From assembly GCA_031262805.1 (NCBI GenBank), contig JAISGX010000128.1, positions 1 to 34,811 of the forward strand: 34,811 nucleotides of DNA, read 5' to 3'. This document shows, piece by piece, positions 9,174 to 19,219 of the stretch. The stretch comes from Verrucomicrobiota bacterium (GTDB lineage Bacteria; Verrucomicrobiota; Kiritimatiellia; CAIQIC01; Lenti-01). The position numbers were made by a program, and so were the translations under genes. Numbering within the stretch: position 1 is the stretch's first letter; each line of letters begins with the position of its first letter. The notes beneath the pieces were generated by a model, which had not been told where the DNA came from, searched no databases, and was given only the letters and a program-made list of their open reading frames with translations.

Positions 9174-9886
9174 GGGGCGAGGAGTTCCTTCATTTCCCGG
9201 ACGGCTTGCACCATGCCCACCAAGACGGCACGGGCCACAATGCTGTGGCCGATATTGAGCGTGTCCAGCCAAGGAACGGCATTGAGAAACGCGGGGAGGT
9301 TTTCGTAGTTCAATCCATGACCGGCATTGATCTGCAATCCCGCCCGGCGTCCGAAGGCGGCGGCGGAGGCAATGCGGGCGAGTTCTTCCTCCCGGGCCGC
9401 CCCGATGAGATCACTGTATTTTCCCGTGTGCAGTTCCACAATGGGGACGCCAAGCTGCACGGCGGCTTCCAGCTGAGTGTCGGAGGGTTCAATGAATAAA
9501 CTCACGCGGATGCCTTCTTGCATCAGGCGGGCAATGGTGGGTTGCAGCGCCGTCCGCTGCCCGGCGGCATCCAAGCCGCCTTCGGTAGTGATTTCCCGAC
9601 GGCGTTCTGGAACCAGGCAGACTTCATCCGGCCGGGCCTTCAGGGCGATCTCCACGATCTCCGACGCGTTGGCCATTTCCAGATTAAGGGGAATATGGAC
9701 GGATTCTTTCAGGGCAAAGAGGTCGGCATCCTGGATATGGCGGCGGTCTTCCCGCAGGTGGATGGTCAACCCGTCCGCCCCACCCTGCTCGCAGAGGGCG
9801 GCGGCTTCCACCGGAGAAGGATAGACGGTTCCGCGCGCCTGGCGGAGGGTGGCGACATGATCAATATTGACGCCGAGCTTGCACAC
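9170..9886 (-). CDS. pdxJ: Pyridoxine 5'-phosphate synthase PdxJ
   Basis: MCKLGVNIDHVATLRQARGTVYPSPVEAAALCEQGGADGLTIHLREDRRHI; INAGHGLNYEN. Confidence 0.96.
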   Translation of the reverse strand: MCKLGVNIDHVATLRQARGTVYPSPVEAAALCEQGGADGLTIHLREDRRHIQDADLFALKESVHIPLNLEMANASEIVEIALKARPDEVCLVPERRREITTEGGLDAAGQRTALQPTIARLMQEGIRVSLFIEPSDTQLEAAVQLGVPIVELHTGKYSDLIGAAREEELARIASAAAFGRRAGLQINAGHGLNYENLPAFLNAVPWLDTLNIGHSIVARAVLVGMVQAVREMKELLAP

Positions 9887-9895
9887 GCCGTTGGC

Positions 9896-10018
9896 CTATG
9901 GGTTGGAGGTCCATGTGGCGGATTCCGCTTTGAAAAATAAGGCCAGCAGGGTCAATAGGACAAAGGCCGCAGCGGCAACGCCGACGGTTTGCAGGGTTTC
10001 CCGGATGACTTGACTCAT
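9896..10018 (-). CDS. Small single-TM protein (40 aa)
   Basis: Translated by hand: MSQVIRETLQTVGVAAAAFVLLTLLALFFKAESATWTSNP; SD GGAGG upstream; fills the gap between pdxJ and the ABC ATPase. Confidence 0.55.
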   Translation of the reverse strand: MSQVIRETLQTVGVAAAAFVLLTLLALFFKAESATWTSNP

Positions 10019-10027
10019 GGCGGCCTC

Positions 10028-11137
10028 CTACAGGATGGTTTTGGCGTCTTCGTCCACGCCGTCGAAGAAATGGATTTTTTCCACATTGAAGACCACTTCC
10101 ACCGGATCGCCGATTTGCTTGCGGCAGGCGGCGTCCACACGGGCGGTGAAACTGGCGCCGCCGGTGGAGGCATACAGATAGACTTCCGCGCCCATCATTT
10201 CGATGACGTCCACTTTGGCCTGGACGACATGGGCGGGATCGGCATCCGGGCGGGAGCCGCGGTCGTCGATGTTTTCCGGGCGGATTCCCATGAGGATTTC
10301 CCGACCTTCCAGCCGAGCGGTTTTTTCCGCCATGTGCGGCGGGATCGGCATACGGAAGCCGACAGCTTCAAACACCCAGCCCTTGGCCGCACGAACGATC
10401 CGGCCCGGGAAGAAGTTCATCGGCGGGCTACCGATGAAGCCAGCCACAAACTGATTGGCCGGATGATTATAAATGTTCAACGGCGTATCAACCTGTTGGA
10501 TCCAACCCTTGTTCATGACAACAATACGGTCGCCCATGGTCATGGCTTCAATCTGGTCGTGCGTCACATAAATCATGGTGCTCTTCAGGCTGGTATGGAG
10601 CTTACTGATTTCCGCACGCATCTGCACGCGCATCTTGGCATCCAGATTCGAAAGCGGCTCGTCGAACAGGAAGGCTTTGGGCTTGCGGACGATGGCGCGG
10701 CCCACGGCCACGCGCTGCCGCTGCCCGCCGGAGAGGGCCTTTGGTTTTCGGTCCAGATATTCGGTGATGCCCAGAATGTCGGAGGCTTCCATCACCCGCT
10801 GGTGAATCTCCGCCTTGGGATATTTCCGCAACTTCAAGCCGAACGCCATGTTGTTGTAGACGCTCATGTGCGGATAGAGGGCGTAGTTCTGAAAGACCAT
10901 GGCGATGTCGCGGTCCTTGGGCGGAATATCGTTGACCTTTTTGCCGTCGATATAGATGGAGCCTTTGGAGATATCCTCCAGCCCGGCGATCATGCGAAGC
11001 GTGGTGGATTTTCCACAACCGGAGGGACCCACCAGAACCACGAATTCCTGGTCCTGGATTTCCAGGTTGGCGTCATATACCGCCGTTACATCGCCGGGAT
11101 ATACCTTGTACACATTTTCTAAAACAACTTTTGCCAT
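10028..11137 (-). CDS. ABC transporter ATP-binding protein, MalK/UgpC/MsmK type
   Basis: MAKVVLENVYKVYPGDVTAVYDANLEIQDQEFVVLVGPSGCGKST; LSGGQRQRVAVGRAIVRKP; C-terminal TOBE-like region. Start chosen by SD AAGGAGA. Confidence 0.93.
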   Translation of the reverse strand: MAKVVLENVYKVYPGDVTAVYDANLEIQDQEFVVLVGPSGCGKSTTLRMIAGLEDISKGSIYIDGKKVNDIPPKDRDIAMVFQNYALYPHMSVYNNMAFGLKLRKYPKAEIHQRVMEASDILGITEYLDRKPKALSGGQRQRVAVGRAIVRKPKAFLFDEPLSNLDAKMRVQMRAEISKLHTSLKSTMIYVTHDQIEAMTMGDRIVVMNKGWIQQVDTPLNIYNHPANQFVAGFIGSPPMNFFPGRIVRAAKGWVFEAVGFRMPIPPHMAEKTARLEGREILMGIRPENIDDRGSRPDADPAHVVQAKVDVIEMMGAEVYLYASTGGASFTARVDAACRKQIGDPVEVVFNVEKIHFFDGVDEDAKTIL

Positions 11138-11300
11138 GACCGTCTCCTTCCGCGGGAAGCCCCTCGGGGCACCAGATTGCGGAAAGCCTATCATTTCGGT
11201 TCCCCGGCTGTCAAAGCGGAAACATGCGGACAGGCGCGGGATTCAGGAGGGTAAAACGATTCAACCGACCTTCCCCGCGTCCGCACCCCTTCAGGCACCC

Positions 11301-11591
11301 TCATTCGTCGTCAACAAATCGAAACACGGTTTCGCCGGGCTTGGCATAGCCCAATTCCTCCCGGGCGATTTTCTCGATGAAACGGGGATCTTCCTGCAGC
11401 TTTTCCTGCTTTGCTTTGAGGAGGCGTAGATATTCAGCGGTGCGCTGCACATCCTGCGCTTTGGCGTCCAACTCCGCACGCAACTTCCGCTGGCGTTCCA
11501 CCAAAGGCATGAACAGGCGCAGGACAATCAGGAAGGCCAACAGCACACAGGCAATCAGACACAGCCGCTGAATGAACTTCCACACATTCAT
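11301..11591 (-). CDS. FtsB/DivIC-like septum formation initiator
   Basis: Short protein, one TM, coiled coil, terminal DPRFIEKIAREELGYAKPGETVFRF motif. Confidence 0.85.
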   Translation of the reverse strand: MNVWKFIQRLCLIACVLLAFLIVLRLFMPLVERQRKLRAELDAKAQDVQRTAEYLRLLKAKQEKLQEDPRFIEKIAREELGYAKPGETVFRFVDDE

Positions 11592-11652
11592 AAGGGCCTC
11601 ATCCTAGCCCATGCGGGAGCGGCGCGCAAGCGGCCATGTTGCCGGAGCGGCC

Positions 11653-13101
11653 TCACGAACAAGCAATGGCCTGCTGCAGGCAACGTTCCACCATCTCTCG
11701 GGGAGGAAGCGGAATCAGGCCCGTCTGGACCAGAAGCTCCAAGGCTTTGTGTGCATCGGCAATGTCCCGGCGGGTGACGGCTTCCACCTCCTCCAACGGG
11801 AGGATCCGCCGGGCGACGCCTTCTTCCAATGCCCGGCGGGCCACGGCCACGGCGGTTTCCACGAACACCTCCGAGTCGGTCATCAACGGCATGATCCGCT
11901 CCGGGGAAAGCCCCTGCTTTTCCGCAAAAGCGGCGATGGTCCGGGCGGCGGCAACGGCCATAGCATCCGTGATTTTTCGTGCGCGGACCAGCAGGGCGCC
12001 TTTCAAAATGCCGGGAAAGCCGAGGGAATTGTTGACCTGATTGGGAAAATCCCCACGGCCGGTGGCGACGATCAAGGCTCCTGCGGCTTTGGCGGCGGCG
12101 GGATAAATTTCCGGCACGGGATTGGCGCAGGCAAATACAATGGCGTTGGGCGCCATGCGGCGGACCTCATCGGGGTGAATCACGTCGGGACCGGAGCGGG
12201 AGAGAGAGATGAGCACATCCGCCCCTTCAAGTGCTTCTGCCAGACTGTCCAACCGCTGCGGATTGGTGGTGCGGCAGAGTTCCCATTTCCGGTAAAATCG
12301 AGGATCGGCTTCAATGTCGGAACGCCCGGCATGGAGTCCGCCTTTGGAATCGAACATCGCCACTCGTTCGGGGTCCGCCCCCGATTGGAGAATCAGCCGG
12401 GCAATGGTGGTGTTGGAGGCTCCCGCCCCGTTGAAGATGATGCGGCAGGCAGCGAGGTCCTTGCCGACCACTTTCAAGGCATTGAGCAGGCCGGCTAACG
12501 TCACACATCCGGTGCCCTGTGCATCGTCGTGCCACACGGGGATGTCGCATGAATCGCGCAGGTCATCCAGCACGCGGTAGCAATTGGGCTGGCTGATGTC
12601 TTCGAGATTAACGGCGCCGAACGACGGGGCAAGCCGCCGGACAAAATCCACCATGATGCCGGGATCATTCCGCCCTCCTGCATCCCGGCTGTCCATGCAG
12701 ATGGGAACGGCATCCACGCCGCCGAGGATCTTCATCAGAAAGGCCTTTCCCTCCATGACGCCGAGGCCGCCGGGCGGAGAGACATCGCCATCCCCCAGCA
12801 CTCGGGTGGAGTCGCTGAGTACGGCCACCACATTGCCCCGCCAGGACAAGTCAAACGAGGCATCCGCTTGGTCGCGGATGGCGGTGGACACGGAGGACAC
12901 GCCGGGCGTATACCAAGCGTTGAGCCATGCATAGCCGGGAAGCGAAGCCCGGGGCAGGACCTGGATTTTGCCACCATAAAACCGGTGGGCTTCCAGCGCA
13001 AGGGCCTTGAAGAATGCCGTCTGCGCCTTGGCAACCCGTTCGCCATCCCACTCCGCTGGAAACTGCTTTGCCACGTTGTCCAATTGAATATCCATCGTCA
13101 T
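11653..13101 (-). CDS. Malic enzyme (NAD(P)-dependent)
   Basis: SDSTRVLGDGDVSPPGGLGVMEGKAFLMKILGGVDAVPICMDS; VWHDDAQGTGCVTLAGLLNALK; Rossmann IIFNGAGASNTTIARL. Confidence 0.92.
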   Translation of the reverse strand: MTMDIQLDNVAKQFPAEWDGERVAKAQTAFFKALALEAHRFYGGKIQVLPRASLPGYAWLNAWYTPGVSSVSTAIRDQADASFDLSWRGNVVAVLSDSTRVLGDGDVSPPGGLGVMEGKAFLMKILGGVDAVPICMDSRDAGGRNDPGIMVDFVRRLAPSFGAVNLEDISQPNCYRVLDDLRDSCDIPVWHDDAQGTGCVTLAGLLNALKVVGKDLAACRIIFNGAGASNTTIARLILQSGADPERVAMFDSKGGLHAGRSDIEADPRFYRKWELCRTTNPQRLDSLAEALEGADVLISLSRSGPDVIHPDEVRRMAPNAIVFACANPVPEIYPAAAKAAGALIVATGRGDFPNQVNNSLGFPGILKGALLVRARKITDAMAVAAARTIAAFAEKQGLSPERIMPLMTDSEVFVETAVAVARRALEEGVARRILPLEEVEAVTRRDIADAHKALELLVQTGLIPLPPREMVERCLQQAIACS

Positions 13102-13157
13102 CCTCCTGTTGCCCCCCTTCCTCTTTTTGGAAAATCCTCTTTCCTTGCGCCAGCAAA

Positions 13158-13185
13158 GAACCGGTTTTGTCTCCAAAACCGGTTC
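13158..13185 (-). terminator. Perfect 12-bp stem, 4-nt loop hairpin; possible terminator of the beta-barrel gene
   Basis: GAACCGGTTTTG-tctc-CAAAACCGGTTC; only a short T run follows on the minus strand. Confidence 0.5.
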
Positions 13186-13208
13186 CGGGCGATCAGGCTG
13201 GCGGGACG

Positions 13209-13976
13209 TTAGAACGAGAAAATCAAGCGTCCGGCGGCATAGTAATCGCTACGCTCTTCCGTAGAGGACCCCACATATGCGGCCAAGGTGAACATGTCGT
13301 TGAGCCGGAAGGCAAAACCGCCATGGCCCCGCACCACATAATCATCATCGGGATCCACGGGGTCGTCGCGGAGCTGGATTTCACCCAGCAGACTGGCGCG
13401 CTCATCCAGATCCCAAACCAAGGAAAGTGAACCAAAGGCGACATCGTCATCCGCCTTGGCGTTGGAGCCGTTGACGGCATAGCTGGCATCGGCGGCAAAA
13501 TGGAGCACATCATTGACGGTGGTACCGATGGAAACGCCAAAATGCGCTTGGGTTTCCCCACGGCCCAATCCTTTGTCTTCATTCCCAGAAGGGCAGATGA
13601 CGTTCACATAGGGAATGATCCATGCATAGTCGAAAATATCCTGAAATATGCGGAGTTCCGCGCCAACCAGAATGTCGCCCACGCCATTTTCCTTGTTGAT
13701 GCCGTCATCATATCCAACAAAGGGAACGCCCAACTTCACGGCGAAGCCTTCCGCCAGACCGAAACGAACGGTGGGCATGAGGCCATAGGCCCAGCCGTCG
13801 TCCACCGAGTCAGGATTCTTCATGTCGTCATACAGGCCGCCCACTTCGATTTCCCCCCGCATGGCTTCAGGAAATTTGTTTTCCTTTGTGAAGATCGTCC
13901 GCATGGGATCGGCCCAGGCCGCCCCGGCCACCACACTGCACGCCACCGCCATCCACACCACCTTACGAAGATTCAT
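13209..13976 (-). CDS. Predicted outer-membrane beta-barrel protein
   Basis: Signal peptide MNLRKVVWMAVACSVVAGAAWA, alternating-residue strands, C-terminal RLIFSF ending in aromatic residue. Confidence 0.7.
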   Translation of the reverse strand: MNLRKVVWMAVACSVVAGAAWADPMRTIFTKENKFPEAMRGEIEVGGLYDDMKNPDSVDDGWAYGLMPTVRFGLAEGFAVKLGVPFVGYDDGINKENGVGDILVGAELRIFQDIFDYAWIIPYVNVICPSGNEDKGLGRGETQAHFGVSIGTTVNDVLHFAADASYAVNGSNAKADDDVAFGSLSLVWDLDERASLLGEIQLRDDPVDPDDDYVVRGHGGFAFRLNDMFTLAAYVGSSTEERSDYYAAGRLIFSF

Positions 13977-14082
13977 TCTGCCACTCCTTCTGTTAACGGC
14001 GCAACCAAACGCCGGCTTATTCATTCTTGGGTTTCATCATATACATTCCCCCCATTTCACGCAACCAAACAATTACGGGTCC

Positions 14083-15255
14083 TTAGCGTGCGGCAATCCA
14101 TGGGATGGCCACAAATGTGCCGATGCTACTGCCTAGGTTGGCAAGCACCACCACCAGCAGAATCCGGGCGACCGGGTTCCGGATGAAGCTCCGAAAATGC
14201 TCCATGGCATGCGGAAGGGCTTCAAAATCCGCCACGGAAGGTGGGCGGAGCCAAGCTTCCATGAGGCCGGCCACCCATCCAGCGGCGACCATCGGGTTCA
14301 GGCTGGTGATCGGGGCGGCCACAAAGGCGGTCAAAATCGTGAGCGGATGGGCCAGGGCCAGGGCCGCGCCGAGGGCGGAGAGGGCGCCGTTGACCAGCAC
14401 CCAGATCAGGATGGAATCTATGCCCTGCTCGGGCCCGCCTTTCACAAAACCCCAGGCAATCAAGGCAATGACTACGGCTGGAATGAGCCATGGCCAGACT
14501 TTCGACCAGGTGGATGGAGGAGGCAGGCCGTCCAATTCCACCAGCGGCACATCGCTCCGGATGGAGGCAAGCATGCCAGGGACATGACCGGCCCCCACCA
14601 CGGCCACGATGCGCTCGCCGGGGGCCTGGCGCAGTTTCTGGGCAAGATAGACATCCCGTTCATCAATCAGCCGTTTTTTGATTTCGGGAAAGGCGGCGCC
14701 CATTTCGCCCAGCATGGTTTCCAGCTGGTCTTGGTTTTTGAGTTTTTCGATATCCTCTTTGCCGATCTCATCGGAGGAGAAGACCGACAGAATCAGCACG
14801 CCCATCAATTTGAGGCGCTGGAACAAGCTCAAATGCCGCCACACGCGTTTCAAGGTGATGTCGATCCGGCGGTCGATCAATTCCAGCCGGGCGCCGGTTT
14901 CCTCCGCACATTGCGCCCCCATCATCATTTCCGCACCGGGCTCCACCTCCAACTGCCTGCCAAGGCGGCGGTAAAAGGACTGCATGACCAACTGGGCCAG
15001 CAGGAACATGGCCTTCTTTTGGCGGATCACCTGCAGGATGTTGGTATTTTTCCATGCATCCTTTTTCACCATGCCCTGATAGCGTGGCTCGCAGAGTTCA
15101 ATGGCGATGGTGTCTGGATGAATGGCGGCCACGGTGTCGCGCACGTCTTGTACGCTTTGGGCCGACACATGGGCGGTGCCCACGATATAAAAAGTTTTGC
15201 CCTCCAAGGCCACCTCGGTGACGCTGGAGGGCCATGTCGCTGGCTCTTCCTGCAT
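14083..15255 (-). CDS. TraB/PrgY family membrane protein
   Basis: FYIVGTAHVSAQSVQDVRDTVAAIHPDTIAIELCEPRY, VVGAGHVPGM, C-terminal multi-TM region. Confidence 0.88.
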   Translation of the reverse strand: MQEEPATWPSSVTEVALEGKTFYIVGTAHVSAQSVQDVRDTVAAIHPDTIAIELCEPRYQGMVKKDAWKNTNILQVIRQKKAMFLLAQLVMQSFYRRLGRQLEVEPGAEMMMGAQCAEETGARLELIDRRIDITLKRVWRHLSLFQRLKLMGVLILSVFSSDEIGKEDIEKLKNQDQLETMLGEMGAAFPEIKKRLIDERDVYLAQKLRQAPGERIVAVVGAGHVPGMLASIRSDVPLVELDGLPPPSTWSKVWPWLIPAVVIALIAWGFVKGGPEQGIDSILIWVLVNGALSALGAALALAHPLTILTAFVAAPITSLNPMVAAGWVAGLMEAWLRPPSVADFEALPHAMEHFRSFIRNPVARILLVVVLANLGSSIGTFVAIPWIAAR

Positions 15256-15262
15256 GGAAAAA

Positions 15263-16537
15263 CTACTGCATCCCGCCTTTTCGGATGTAAATATCCGTGC
15301 GGCGATTGTGCTGCATGTTTTCTTCCGTGTCGTTTGGACGAACGGGGCGGTCGAAACCGTAACCCACGGCCGTGACGCGGTCAGCCGAGATTCCGCTGTT
15401 TTCGATCAAGTAATCCGCAACCGCCCGGGCGCGGCGCTCGCTGAGGCGCTGGTTATAGGCCCGGCTGGATTTGGCGCGTTTGTCGGCATGACCTTCCACG
15501 CGGACGGTGGCGTTGGGATCGCGGCGCAACACCTTCAGGACGGGTTCGAGGTCCTGATAATACTGCGGGCGGATGAAGGATTTATCATAATCGAATTCGA
15601 TCAGCAGGGTGAACTTCTGCAGGTCGTCGGCGGGATCCAACGGATTCGTGCCGTCCTCGATGACTTCATGACCGTCGCTGACGCCGCCGCCGTCCGTATC
15701 GGGGTTCAGCGGGTCGGTCTTATAGACCAGCACTTCCGCCCCGTCGGTCAGGCCGTCGAAGTCGCTGTCGGGGTTCAGCGGGTCGGTCTTGCGGGAATGG
15801 ACTTCTTCATAATCGGTCAGACCGTCGCCATCCGTATCCGGATTGAAAGGATCGGTGCCGTACACATTGATTTCCTCATGGTCGGTCAGACCCTCGCCAT
15901 CGCTATCGATGTCGCCCGGGCCGGCATCCACCAGAAATTCCGGCGGCACAAACCGCTCAGCGCCGAAGCGGTAGGTCACGCCCAACTCCACCAGGCCGGT
16001 GAATTCCCAGTCTTTGCCCTGAAGGCCAACGGACGCATCGCCGCGCAAGGCCCAAGAGTCGTTGAAGTGGTAGAACATGCCGCCGCCGCCGAACACGCCA
16101 AACTGCGTCTTGCCGTTCTCCATCTCATCGCCGTAGAAAGTGACGGAGGGGCCGGCCTTCAGAAACGGATCGAAGCGGCGGTCATGCGCCATGCGCAGGT
16201 GCAGGAGAGCATCCGCCCCCAAACGGAGGGCCCAAGTGCTGCCGTTGAACGGCTTGGCCGTGTGGTTCAATTTGTCGGCGTCCCGCCCATCCAGGGAGGG
16301 CATGTAATGGATGCTTCCCTCCACATCCCACCAAGCATTCAGGCTGTGGCCCAATTTGCCGAAGAGGCCGATGCCCGGTTTGGCTTCCACATCGCCTTCG
16401 AGGTGGTAGTAATTGACGCCCAAGGTGCCGAACCAGGGGGCACGCTGGAACAAATCCTCATCTGCGGCAAAGGTTGTGTTCGCCGACACGACCAGCATCA
16501 GAGCCGCCATCCAACCGTATTTCATCACTCTCATCAT
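15263..16537 (-). CDS. OmpA-family outer-membrane protein with thrombospondin type-3 Ca-binding repeats
   Basis: Signal peptide and barrel; repeats [48 protein letters not shown]; OmpA domain [33 protein letters not shown]. Confidence 0.95.
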   Translation of the reverse strand: MMRVMKYGWMAALMLVVSANTTFAADEDLFQRAPWFGTLGVNYYHLEGDVEAKPGIGLFGKLGHSLNAWWDVEGSIHYMPSLDGRDADKLNHTAKPFNGSTWALRLGADALLHLRMAHDRRFDPFLKAGPSVTFYGDEMENGKTQFGVFGGGGMFYHFNDSWALRGDASVGLQGKDWEFTGLVELGVTYRFGAERFVPPEFLVDAGPGDIDSDGEGLTDHEEINVYGTDPFNPDTDGDGLTDYEEVHSRKTDPLNPDSDFDGLTDGAEVLVYKTDPLNPDTDGGGVSDGHEVIEDGTNPLDPADDLQKFTLLIEFDYDKSFIRPQYYQDLEPVLKVLRRDPNATVRVEGHADKRAKSSRAYNQRLSERRARAVADYLIENSGISADRVTAVGYGFDRPVRPNDTEENMQHNRRTDIYIRKGGMQ

Positions 16538-16656
16538 TACACAACACTCCTATTCAAATTCAACTGTGTCGTGAGGATACCCGCCTCCCCTCCCTACGGC
16601 AATCAAAAACAAAACCGCCGCCGGGACGATGGCGACCCAGTTCTTTCACGGGTGGT

Positions 16657-19191
16657 TCAGGGAGGGACCGACGACGCACTTTTCTGGATATCGGAAAAAT
16701 AGGTCAAATTGTCAAAGGCATCCCGGCAATAGTACACCTTTCCCGAATAGACCGGTTGGCATTCCTTTTCCACAAATTCCGGAGTCAGGGCGGCGCCGCC
16801 GAGCATCACGGGAATCCGCATGCCCGCCGCCTCCATCACCTTGAGGTTTTCCCGCATGGTCTGCACGGATTTGACCAGCAGGCCGCTCATGCCCAGCACA
16901 TCCGCGTTGGCTTCCCGGACGGCTTCCATCATTTTCTCCACCGGAATTTTGACGCCTAGGTTGAGGACCCGGTAGCCGTTATTCGATAGAATGATGTCCA
17001 CGAGGTTCTTGCCGATGTCGTGCACGTCCCCCGCCACGGTGGCCAGCACCATGGTGCCGGAAGTGGTGCGGGCTCCGGCGGTGAAATGAGGCTTGATCAT
17101 GTCGACCGCCTTTTTCATGGTCTCGGCGGACTTCAAGACGAAAGGCAGTTGGAGGGTGCCTTCGTTGAAGAGCGTTCCTACTTCCTTCATGGCGGGCACC
17201 AAGTGATGGTTGAGGATATCTTCGGCCGAAACGGAAGCGAGCAGTTCCGGGATGGCCGACTCCAGCAGGGCGGCCTTCCCCTTGAGCAGGGCCATCCTGA
17301 TTTTTTCGGTTGCCGGGAGAACATCGGAGGCCACGGCCGTTTCGGCTGTTGCGACCGCCTGTTCGAAGTGCTCAATATACCGCTCCAGCGGATCCCCCTG
17401 TCGGGCATCGTTGTCCAACAGGGCCTCGGCGAGCAAACGGGCGGTTTCATCCAGATCCGTCAGCGGAAGCAGGGTGGAGGTGTTGATGATGCAAGCATCC
17501 ATGCCCGCTTTCACACAGCGATCCAGAAAGACGCTGTTCAGCACCTTCCGGGCCGGAGGCCGCAAGCCGAAGGAAATGTTGGAGAGCCCCAGCAGGGTCC
17601 GCACGTCCGGCATTTCCGTCTTAATCCGGCGGATGGCTTCCACGGTTTCGCGTGCGGCATTGCGCAGGCTTTCCTCCCCGCTACCGACCGTGAACGTCAG
17701 AGTGTCGATCAACAAATCGCCGGGGCGCAGGCCCCGTTTTTGGCAGAACGCCGCCAAGCGGCGCGCCACGGCCACCTTTCGGTCGGCCGTCATGGCCATG
17801 CCCTGTTCGTCAATCGTCAGCGCCACCAGCACGGCGCCATAGCGCCGGGCCAGCGCCACCATCCGTTCCGCTTTTTCCTCCCCGCCCTCAAAGTGGATGG
17901 AGTTGATGAGCATCCGTCCGCCATACCGTTTCAAGGCGGCTTCCACCACATCCAGTTGGGTGCTGTCCACCATCAATGGAAGGCGGCATTCCCGTGCCGC
18001 CCGTGCCGTCAGGGCGGTCATGTCCGCCATCTCGTCCCGGCCGGCATAGGCCACGCTCAAATCCAGCACGTGGGCCACCCCGGCGTCCTGTTCCACCAGC
18101 AGGTCGAAGGCCTGGTCCAGATCCTCGGACAGCAGAGCATCCCGAAATTTTTTGGAGCCGGTGGCATTGGCGCGCTCGCCCACATAAAGCGGCGGCGGAT
18201 GCTGGGTCAGCTCCATCGGAGCGAAGAGGCTTGCGACTTGATCCCGGGACCGGACTTCCCGCTCGCCCACCGTGGGCTCCGGGCCAAGGAATTTTCGCAG
18301 GGCGGCCATGTGCGCCGGTGTGGTGCCGCAACACCCCCCCGCCACAGCCAGCCCCATCGACTGGACCATCGGACCGAAGAGCGCGGCAAAGGCTTCCGGC
18401 GCCAGCGGATAGTGCACGGCGCCGTCCACCAGGGTCGGCAGGCCGGCGTTGGGCATACAGCCGATGGCCGTGCGCCAGCCGTGGTTCAGTTCCTGCAGAT
18501 GCGGAAGCATGGCATCCGGGCCGGTGGCGCAGTTCAGACCCAGCACATCCACAGCATAAGGTTCCAAGGCCGCCATGACGGCCCCGACGGAAGACCCGAG
18601 CAACAGCGTTCCGCTTGATTCCACCGTGACGGACACATAGAGCAATTTGTCCGCCGCCGCCTGCAACAGATCCTGCGCGGCCGCCACAGCCGCTTTGATC
18701 TGCAACAGGTCCTGGCAGGTTTCAATCAACAGACCGTCGGCGCCTCCTTCCAGCAGGCCGCCCATCTGCTCCAAATAACCAGCGTGCAGTTCATCGAAGG
18801 TGATCTGCCCCAACGTCGGCAGCCGCGTGCCCGGCCCCACCGAACCCAAAACAAAGCGCGGCCGCCCATCTTCGGCCTGGGCCTTGGCTGCGGCTTCCCG
18901 AGCAATCCGGGCGCCGGACCGGGAGAGGTCCCGGGCGCGCTGCGCCAATCCGTATTCGCCAAGCGTCGCCGGAGACGCTCCGAAGGTGTTGGTTTCCACC
19001 GCATCGCAACCCGCCCGGAAATACGCTAGGTGAATGTCGCGGATGATTTCCGGAGCGGAATGGTTCAGCCATTCGTTGCAACCTTCATAGGCGCCCCAGA
19101 CAGCGGCATCCGGCTGGCGCAGCTGGATCTGGGTGCCCATGGCGCCATCCATCAGCAGGACATGGTTACGGATGAATTCGGCAAGAGTCAT
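16657..19191 (-). CDS. metH: Cobalamin-dependent methionine synthase (Hcy, pterin and B12 domains; no AdoMet-activation domain)
   Basis: MDGAMGTQIQ, GGCCGTTPAHM zinc site, GERANATGSKKFRDAL, B12 motif DVHDIGKNLVDIILSNNGYRV; ends soon after the B12 domain. Confidence 0.93.
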   Translation of the reverse strand: MTLAEFIRNHVLLMDGAMGTQIQLRQPDAAVWGAYEGCNEWLNHSAPEIIRDIHLAYFRAGCDAVETNTFGASPATLGEYGLAQRARDLSRSGARIAREAAAKAQAEDGRPRFVLGSVGPGTRLPTLGQITFDELHAGYLEQMGGLLEGGADGLLIETCQDLLQIKAAVAAAQDLLQAAADKLLYVSVTVESSGTLLLGSSVGAVMAALEPYAVDVLGLNCATGPDAMLPHLQELNHGWRTAIGCMPNAGLPTLVDGAVHYPLAPEAFAALFGPMVQSMGLAVAGGCCGTTPAHMAALRKFLGPEPTVGEREVRSRDQVASLFAPMELTQHPPPLYVGERANATGSKKFRDALLSEDLDQAFDLLVEQDAGVAHVLDLSVAYAGRDEMADMTALTARAARECRLPLMVDSTQLDVVEAALKRYGGRMLINSIHFEGGEEKAERMVALARRYGAVLVALTIDEQGMAMTADRKVAVARRLAAFCQKRGLRPGDLLIDTLTFTVGSGEESLRNAARETVEAIRRIKTEMPDVRTLLGLSNISFGLRPPARKVLNSVFLDRCVKAGMDACIINTSTLLPLTDLDETARLLAEALLDNDARQGDPLERYIEHFEQAVATAETAVASDVLPATEKIRMALLKGKAALLESAIPELLASVSAEDILNHHLVPAMKEVGTLFNEGTLQLPFVLKSAETMKKAVDMIKPHFTAGARTTSGTMVLATVAGDVHDIGKNLVDIILSNNGYRVLNLGVKIPVEKMMEAVREANADVLGMSGLLVKSVQTMRENLKVMEAAGMRIPVMLGGAALTPEFVEKECQPVYSGKVYYCRDAFDNLTYFSDIQKSASSVPP

Positions 19192-19219
19192 ATCGATACA
19201 CTTATCTATGGAGAAGAAG

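Noticed and set aside
9989-11122. 377-aa plus-strand ORF
   Set aside because: Antisense to the MalK/UgpC-type ATPase; no recognisable motif.
14197-15375. 392-aa plus-strand ORF
   Set aside because: Antisense to the TraB/PrgY gene; His/Gly/Gln-rich shadow translation.
15197-16702. 501-aa plus-strand ORF
   Set aside because: Antisense to the OmpA/TSP3 gene, whose domains are unambiguous; shadow ORF.
17020-18618. 532-aa plus-strand ORF
   Set aside because: Antisense to metH; composition is low-complexity His/Gln/Gly/Arg, no motif.
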